Of a stretch of DNA of 18,190 nt, positions 14,701 through 18,190 are shown one piece after another. This DNA comes from Candidatus Accumulibacter iunctus (GTDB lineage: Bacteria > Pseudomonadota > Gammaproteobacteria > Burkholderiales > Rhodocyclaceae), in assembly GCA_002345025.1 (NCBI GenBank), contig DDUX01000100.1, positions 19,763-37,952 of the forward strand, written 5' to 3'. The notes beneath the pieces are model-generated. The model saw only the letters and a list, made by a program, of their open reading frames with translations. It made no database searches and was not told where the DNA came from. How positions within the stretch are numbered: position 1 is the stretch's first letter; each line of letters starts with the position of its first letter. The translations under genes were made by a program, and so were the position numbers.

Positions 14701-15565
14701 AGTCGGGTTGCCGCACCGCAAGGGTCAGCAGCCGCTCGAGTATGGCTCCGCACTCACCTTCGATCTTCAGTTCGAGGAGATGATCGGCACGCGTCACCCC
14801 GTGATTGATCGCCAGCACCGGCTTGCCTTGCCGATGGGCGTAGTCGGCGAAGCGAAATCCCGAGTAGACCATCAGCGATGAACCGACGACCAGCAGTGCC
14901 TGCGCTGCGTCGATCGCTCGCGTCGCTGCCGCGATGCGGGCCCGCGGGACGCTGTCGCCGAAGAAGACGACATCCGGCTTGAGGATGCCGCCGCAGGCCG
15001 GGCAGTCGGGAACCCGGAATTCGGCGGCGACTCGGTCGGCCACCTGTGCGTCGCCGTCCGGCGCCGGGCGCTGTGGAGTGATCGCCAGGCCGGGATTCGC
15101 CTCCAGCAGCCACTGCTGTACGGCGATGCGCGCAAAGCGCTGCCCGCAGGCAAGGCAGAGCACCCTGGCGATGCCGCCGTGCAACTCGATCACCCGCTGA
15201 CTGCCGGCTTTCTGGTGCAGGCCATCGACGTTCTGCGTGATGACCGAAGAAACGAGTCCTCGCCGTTCCATCTCGCTCAGGACCCGATGCCCCGGAGCGG
15301 GACTGGCCAGTCCCATGCGCGGCCAGCCGGCGAAGCTGCGCGCCCAGTAACGCTGGCGCACCGATGGCGAATTCAGGAAGTCCCGGTGCTGGATCGGCGT
15401 CGGCTGCTGCCAGTGTCCATGGTGGTCGCGATACGCCGGGATACCGCTCGCCGTACTCAGACCGGCGCCAGAGATCACCACCGGTGGCGCGTCGCGCAAG
15501 CGGCCCGCGAGCCACTCGACGGTCTGTGCGCAGCAACCCATGCCGGTGGCGGGGGTACCGTCCAT
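14699..15565 (-). CDS. NAD-dependent protein deacylase, class II (SIRT4-like) sirtuin
   Basis: Sirtuins remove acyl groups from lysine using NAD+, giving nicotinamide and O-acyl-ADP-ribose. Visible motifs are the NAD-binding GAGLSTASGIPAYRD (33–47), TQNVDGLHQKAG (110–121), the catalytic His129 in ELHG, zinc cysteines Cys137, Cys140, Cys188 and Cys191, and LKPDVVFFGD (195–204). The segment QRYWARSFAGWPRM (71–84) and the long inter-cysteine loop are features of class II, SIRT4-like bacterial enzymes rather than CobB-type. The 288-aa length fits. The ATG at 15565 lacks a strong Shine-Dalgarno; an in-frame ATG exists eight codons later. The gene converges on hoxW and follows, by 3 bp, a possible small ORF on the same strand. 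The native acyl substrate cannot be inferred. Confidence 0.93.
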   Translation of the reverse strand: MDGTPATGMGCCAQTVEWLAGRLRDAPPVVISGAGLSTASGIPAYRDHHGHWQQPTPIQHRDFLNSPSVRQRYWARSFAGWPRMGLASPAPGHRVLSEMERRGLVSSVITQNVDGLHQKAGSQRVIELHGGIARVLCLACGQRFARIAVQQWLLEANPGLAITPQRPAPDGDAQVADRVAAEFRVPDCPACGGILKPDVVFFGDSVPRARIAAATRAIDAAQALLVVGSSLMVYSGFRFADYAHRQGKPVLAINHGVTRADHLLELKIEGECGAILERLLTLAVRQPD

Positions 15566-15568
15566 GAC

Positions 15569-15763
15569 TCAAGGATCGCCAACACGGAATGCCGGTGCCG
15601 GGACCAGGCGAGCGCCGCCAGCGCGCCGGCTGGCGCAGGGTGCGACATCGTCAGCCGATCCGGCGATCGCCCTGCGGCTGGCGACGGATGCCGGACCACG
15701 GCCGGCGCCCCGGCGGACGACCGAAGCCGGGTCGCCGGCGGCGGGAACGTGGGGAACGCTCAT
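15569..15763 (-). CDS. Possible small ORF with consensus Shine-Dalgarno upstream of the sirtuin
   Basis: On the minus strand, AGGAGG (complement of 15770–15775) stands 6 nt before an ATG at 15763. This opens a 64-codon frame that ends 3 bp before the sirtuin start. The peptide (starting MSVPHVPAAGDPASVV) is Ala/Arg/Gly/Pro-rich and resembles no family I know. It has no signal or membrane segment. It may be a genuine small protein translationally coupled to the sirtuin, a leader peptide, or a decayed gene whose start region survived. The initiation signal is the only firm evidence; the composition argues against it. Confidence 0.3.
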   Translation of the reverse strand: MSVPHVPAAGDPASVVRRGAGRGPASVASRRAIAGSADDVAPCASRRAGGARLVPAPAFRVGDP

Positions 15764-16008
15764 GTCGATCCTCCTGCGAGATGCGCCAGCCGCCTGCTGT
15801 ACGGACCGTCGCTGGCAGCCACGGTGGCCCGATCGGCCCGTCCTGGTGTCGTGCGGTTGCCGAGGCAACTGGCGGCAGCAGTTTCAGTTTCCGACACGCA
15901 TTGTGCGACTTTTGTAACAGACTGTCATCGGCGGTCGTTCAGAATCGCCTGCCGGACGTTGATTGCCGATCGGCAGCTTTCCAGCCGATGCACACGGGAG
16001 CCGAAGCC
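15764..16008. other. Divergent intergenic region between sirtuin side and fecR-type gene
   Basis: No convincing gene is seen. It contains the initiation signal of the small minus-strand ORF at its left edge, an ECF-like promoter for the rightward gene, and GGGAG (15996–16000), 8 nt before the ATG at 16009. Open frames running through it on the + strand extend the downstream gene but have a non-homologous Arg-rich composition. Confidence 0.5.
15913..15939 (+). promoter_or_regulatory. Candidate ECF-sigma promoter of the FecR–DUF6600 gene
   Basis: TGTAAC (15913–15918) and CGTT (15936–15939) are separated by exactly 17 bp, the arrangement seen in several ECF sigma promoters (GGAAC or TGTAAC -35, CGTT or CGTC -10; established for several ECF groups). 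The predicted start site would leave a leader of about 60 nt before the ATG at 16009. No sigma/anti-sigma gene lies in the window to confirm it. Confidence 0.4.
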
Positions 16009-17208
16009 ATGCCTCTTCATCGAAATGACCTGCAGCGCTGCCCCCGCTCGCTGCTCCTCACGCTGCTGTCGCTGCCGGAGATCCTGACCGCTGGCGCCGA
16101 CCCTGCCGGACGGGTCGGCCGCGTCGCAAGGATCGTCGGCCCCGTCTTCCTGTCGCGTGCCACCGGTGGCGAGGCCGAGCCGGCGCTCGGCAACTGGCCG
16201 TTGACCAGTGGCGACATCCTGTCAACGGGCGCCGGTGGACGTGCCGAGGTCGAGGTCGGCTCCAGCCTGCTGCAGCTCGATGGCGGCAGCGTTCTCGAGT
16301 TTGTCCGCGTCGATGATCAGCGTCTTGTCCTGTGTCTGCGTGCCGGCAGTGTCATCGCCCGCTGCCGCTCGGCCGAGGTGGCGCGGCAGTTCGCGATCGA
16401 TGCCGGGACGCTGCGCTTCGAGCTGCGCGAGGCCGGTCGCTATCGCTTCGATGCCGGCCGCGCCGGGGTTTCGGGAACGGCCTATCAGGGGGCACTGTCC
16501 TGTTCCGCTGCCGATCGCTGCCGGCACGTGCGCGTCGGCGCCGGCCAGATGCTTCGTCTGGCCGACGACCAAGACGCCGACGACGAGATCCTGGCGGCGG
16601 CCGATGACGAGTTTGCTGGCTGGAGTCTCGCTCGCGAAGCCTCGTCCGGGGTGGCGGGCGAGCTCCGCTACGTGTCGCCGGAGATGACCGGGGCTGGCGA
16701 CCTTGCTGTTCATGGCGACTGGTACGAGACTCCGGCCTACGGCGCCGTTTGGTTCCCGCGCGCGTTGGCCGCCGACTGGGCGCCATACCGCGCGGGCTTC
16801 TGGGCCTGGCTCGAGCCCTGGGGCTGGACCTGGATCGGCGATGAACCCTGGGGCTTCGCCCCCTTTCATTACGGACGCTGGGCCTGCTTCCGCGGCGCCT
16901 GGGGCTGGGTTCCCGGCCGCCGGGTGCAGAGACCGGTCTACGCGCCGGCGCTGGTGGCCTGGAGCGATCCGGTGGCGGTCGGCAGAGCGCACTGCGGCAT
17001 CCAGCCGGCAGCCGGCTGGATGCCGCTGGCGCCGCACGCAACCTATGTCCCGAGTTATCGCTGCAGTGGCCGCTATCGGCGGCAGCTGAATGCGCCGCAC
17101 GTCAGCAACGGCAACCAGTTGCGCGAGGCCGGACGCCACGTGCAGGCGACGGCGCATGTTCTGGCTGGCCAGCGCGCACGGTGGCCGGAGACTGCCACCG
17201 GCCGTTGA
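16009..17208 (+). CDS. Secreted FecR-domain protein with Trp-rich DUF6600 module
   Basis: This 399-aa protein has a signal peptide (hydrophobic core about residues 14–28, TAGA before Asp31), a FecR-like beta domain (about 38–185; GRVARIVGPVFLSRA, WPLTSGDILSTGAGGRAEVEV, GSSLLQLDGGSVLEFVRVDD), then a tryptophan-rich DUF6600-type segment (about 236–303; GDWYETPAYGAVWFPR, WGWTWIGDEPWGFAPFHYGRW) and a tail with GWMPLAPHATYVPSYR. Such proteins are found in proteobacteria and are often annotated only as FecR-family; their role is not established. The ATG at 16009 has GGGAG at 8-nt spacing and a proper signal peptide; the much longer open frame upstream is rejected. Unlike true FecR anti-sigma factors there is no cytoplasmic N-terminal region or FecI partner next to it. 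It is therefore more likely an envelope structural or sensing protein than a sigma regulator. Confidence 0.85.
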   Translation: MPLHRNDLQRCPRSLLLTLLSLPEILTAGADPAGRVGRVARIVGPVFLSRATGGEAEPALGNWPLTSGDILSTGAGGRAEVEVGSSLLQLDGGSVLEFVRVDDQRLVLCLRAGSVIARCRSAEVARQFAIDAGTLRFELREAGRYRFDAGRAGVSGTAYQGALSCSAADRCRHVRVGAGQMLRLADDQDADDEILAAADDEFAGWSLAREASSGVAGELRYVSPEMTGAGDLAVHGDWYETPAYGAVWFPRALAADWAPYRAGFWAWLEPWGWTWIGDEPWGFAPFHYGRWACFRGAWGWVPGRRVQRPVYAPALVAWSDPVAVGRAHCGIQPAAGWMPLAPHATYVPSYRCSGRYRRQLNAPHVSNGNQLREAGRHVQATAHVLAGQRARWPETATGR

Positions 17209-17237
17209 AGCAAGCAACACTGCCGCGCAGCCTGTGA

Positions 17238-17330
17238 GGTTTTGAAGAAATCGTCGCGAACAGGCCGGGAAGCAAGGCGCGAGCGAGCAGCGCCGCAGAT
17301 CGGTCGCGCAGTGGATTTGTTCACAACGTC
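17238..17330 (+). repeat. Dispersed repeat A, copy 2, with inverted flanks
   Basis: The 18-nt core at 17295–17312 is identical to that of copy 1 in the hoxY–hoxH gap, with GAGCGAG at 17281–17287 and TTCAC at 17320–17324 also shared. In this copy the left flank (about 17238–17259) is an imperfect inverted repeat of the right flank (about 17307–17330; GATTTsTTCAmAA in both after reverse-complementing the left), so the unit could fold as a long stem or be a miniature inverted-repeat element. Confidence 0.55.
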
Positions 17331-17334
17331 TGCG

Positions 17335-17430
17335 GTGAAAGGCCGCGTCGGCGACCGACGGATTTCCCTCATCCCAGGCGCGGGAAGACGCCGGGGATGA
17401 GGGAGGTGGCGCTGATTTTCATGATCGGCG
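17335..17430 (+). repeat. Dispersed repeat B, copy 2
   Basis: It aligns with the repeat after hoxW from GTGAAAG (17335) through CCGGGGATGAGGG (17391–17403) to the TTTCAT(c/g)ATC segment. The central 26-bp palindrome of copy 1 is broken here, but a different perfect pair, CCCTCATCCC (17366–17375) and GGGATGAGGG (17394–17403), forms an outer stem. Confidence 0.7.
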
Positions 17431-17648
17431 GTGCCCCGGCAGCTGATGAGCGTTCTCGTGGTGGATGCTGCGTGCTGGCCGTATCCGCCAACCTTGCCCG
17501 GGGCGGCGAAAGATTCCGCGTGCGCAGGGCGTGCCGAGTGTGGGATGATCAGTGGTGCAGCCCACTGCTCAGCGCCTGACGCCACCTCAAGCGCAGAACG
17601 CGTCGCCGTCACCACGCTGCGACACCGCAAACCCCTGCCAACTCCCGG

Positions 17649-18190
17649 ATGCCCCGCCGCTCACTCCTCGTCGCCGCCGCACTTGCCATCATCACCGCCA
17701 GCGTGATCGCCTGGTGGCTGAGCCGTCCGCCGGTCGTCCCGGCAGTACGCATGCAGCCCGTGCCACTGCTTCGCAGCCTGCAGTTCTCGGCACGTGTGGC
17801 GACCGACTCGCGGGTGGACGTCGGCAGCACCCTGACCGGTCGCGTGCTCGAGGTGGTGGTCGACGCCGGCGACGAAGTCGTCCGCGGCGAGGTTCTGCTT
17901 CGCCTCGAAACTGATGAGCTGCGCGCTGCACTGGCGCAGGCGCAGGCCAGCGAGCGCCAGGCCGCCGCCCGCCTGGTCGGTTTGCGCAGCACTGGCCGCC
18001 GTGTCGCGCAGGCGGCGGTGGCGCAGGCCGATTCCGTGCTCGCCGCCGCGCAGGCAGACCAGCAGCGGACGCAGTCGCTGGTCGCCAAGGGTTTCCTCAG
18101 CGCGGCCCGACTCGACGAGGCCAATCGGGCCGCCGCCGTGGCCGCCGCCCAGCAGGCTGGCGCGCAAGCGCAGAGTGCCGCCAACGCCGA
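17649..18190 (+). CDS. HlyD/MFP-family membrane fusion protein (3' end outside window)
   Basis: This is the periplasmic adaptor of an efflux or secretion system (RND, ABC or MFS type), incomplete here because the frame runs off the window end. The ATG at 17649 gives a basic start and a hydrophobic signal-anchor (about residues 5–24), then a biotinyl-lipoyl-like half-motif (VGSTLTGRVLEVVVDAGDEV, about 58–77, followed by VRGEVLLRLE), then a long Ala/Gln-rich helical hairpin (about 90–180) with the conserved turn LVAKGFLSAARLDEAN. These features are characteristic of the family. No good Shine-Dalgarno is seen at this ATG, but no better start is evident. Which transporter it serves would be told by the genes to the right of the window. 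Confidence 0.85.
   Translation, partial: MPRRSLLVAAALAIITASVIAWWLSRPPVVPAVRMQPVPLLRSLQFSARVATDSRVDVGSTLTGRVLEVVVDAGDEVVRGEVLLRLETDELRAALAQAQASERQAAARLVGLRSTGRRVAQAAVAQADSVLAAAQADQQRTQSLVAKGFLSAARLDEANRAAAVAAAQQAGAQAQSAANA

Larger units (their letters stand above)
17209..17648. other. 440-bp intergenic spacer rich in repeats
   Basis: No gene is recognised. It holds repeat A copy 2 followed directly by repeat B copy 2, then about 220 bp of unexplained sequence. This includes a 10-bp stem with one mismatch (17546–17555 with 17562–17571, loop 6 nt) about 80 bp before the membrane fusion protein gene. Short open frames here have no recognisable content. Confidence 0.5.

Noticed and set aside
15911..15927. 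TTTGTAACAGACTGTCAT considered as a Pho box
   Set aside because: Only one half (CTGTCAT) matches; at the required 11-bp repeat spacing the other half agrees at two of seven positions. The ECF-like reading fits better.
15589..16008. Upstream extension of the FecR–DUF6600 frame
   Set aside because: The added 140 residues are Arg/Gly/Pro-rich and would precede an evident signal peptide; the ATG at 16009 has a good Shine-Dalgarno.
17609..18184. Minus-strand frames opposite the membrane fusion protein gene
   Set aside because: Ala/Arg/Ser-rich mirror of a GC-rich coding strand; the + strand carries lipoyl and helical-hairpin signatures.

Overview
The window is GC-rich, densely coding DNA from a proteobacterium. 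The tolA/tolB/pal/cpoB/queE order, a group 3d NAD-linked [NiFe]-hydrogenase operon (hoxFUYHW), a CapD/WbpM-type NDP-sugar dehydratase and a FecR–DUF6600 protein together suggest a betaproteobacterium, most likely Rhodocyclales and possibly close to Candidatus Accumulibacter. That placement is inferred from gene content and protein style; no database search was possible.

Left part (1–5192): the 3' end of tolA, an unrecognised 308-aa gene, then tolB, pal, cpoB and queE, all on the + strand. A perfect hairpin directly after the unknown gene, followed by a TATAAT box 27 bp before tolB, suggests that tolB-pal-cpoB-queE can be transcribed on its own. A 15-bp perfect stem after queE probably ends the unit. 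TolA, TolB, Pal and CpoB form the envelope-spanning Tol-Pal system; QueE makes a 7-deazaguanine precursor and often travels with this cluster.

Middle (5341–9054): a lone minus-strand SMP-30/gluconolactonase-like beta-propeller gene, about 750 bp with no recognisable gene, then a full-length membrane-anchored NDP-sugar 4,6-dehydratase/epimerase of the CapD/WbpM family.

Hydrogenase block (9238–14580): hoxF, hoxU, hoxY, hoxH and the HoxH-processing protease hoxW. HoxFU is the NAD-reactive diaphorase and HoxYH the H2-activating module. No hoxE, hoxI or hyp genes lie in the window. The NuoE-like domain of HoxF keeps only the second pair of the usual four cluster cysteines. The hoxY–hoxH gap contains a repeat that recurs near 17.3 kb.

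Right part (14581–18190): a class II (SIRT4-like) sirtuin gene converges on hoxW, with a 13-bp hairpin spanning its stop codon. A possible small ORF with a perfect Shine-Dalgarno lies just upstream of the sirtuin. A divergent secreted FecR–DUF6600 protein is preceded by an ECF-sigma-like promoter (TGTAAC-N17-CGTT). A roughly 440-bp spacer carries two dispersed repeat elements in tandem, and the window ends inside a HlyD/MFP-type membrane fusion protein gene.

No CRISPR array, rRNA, tRNA or insertion sequence was recognised. The least explained items are the unknown gene in the tol operon, the two interspersed repeat families around hox, and the FecR–DUF6600 gene with its ECF-like promoter.
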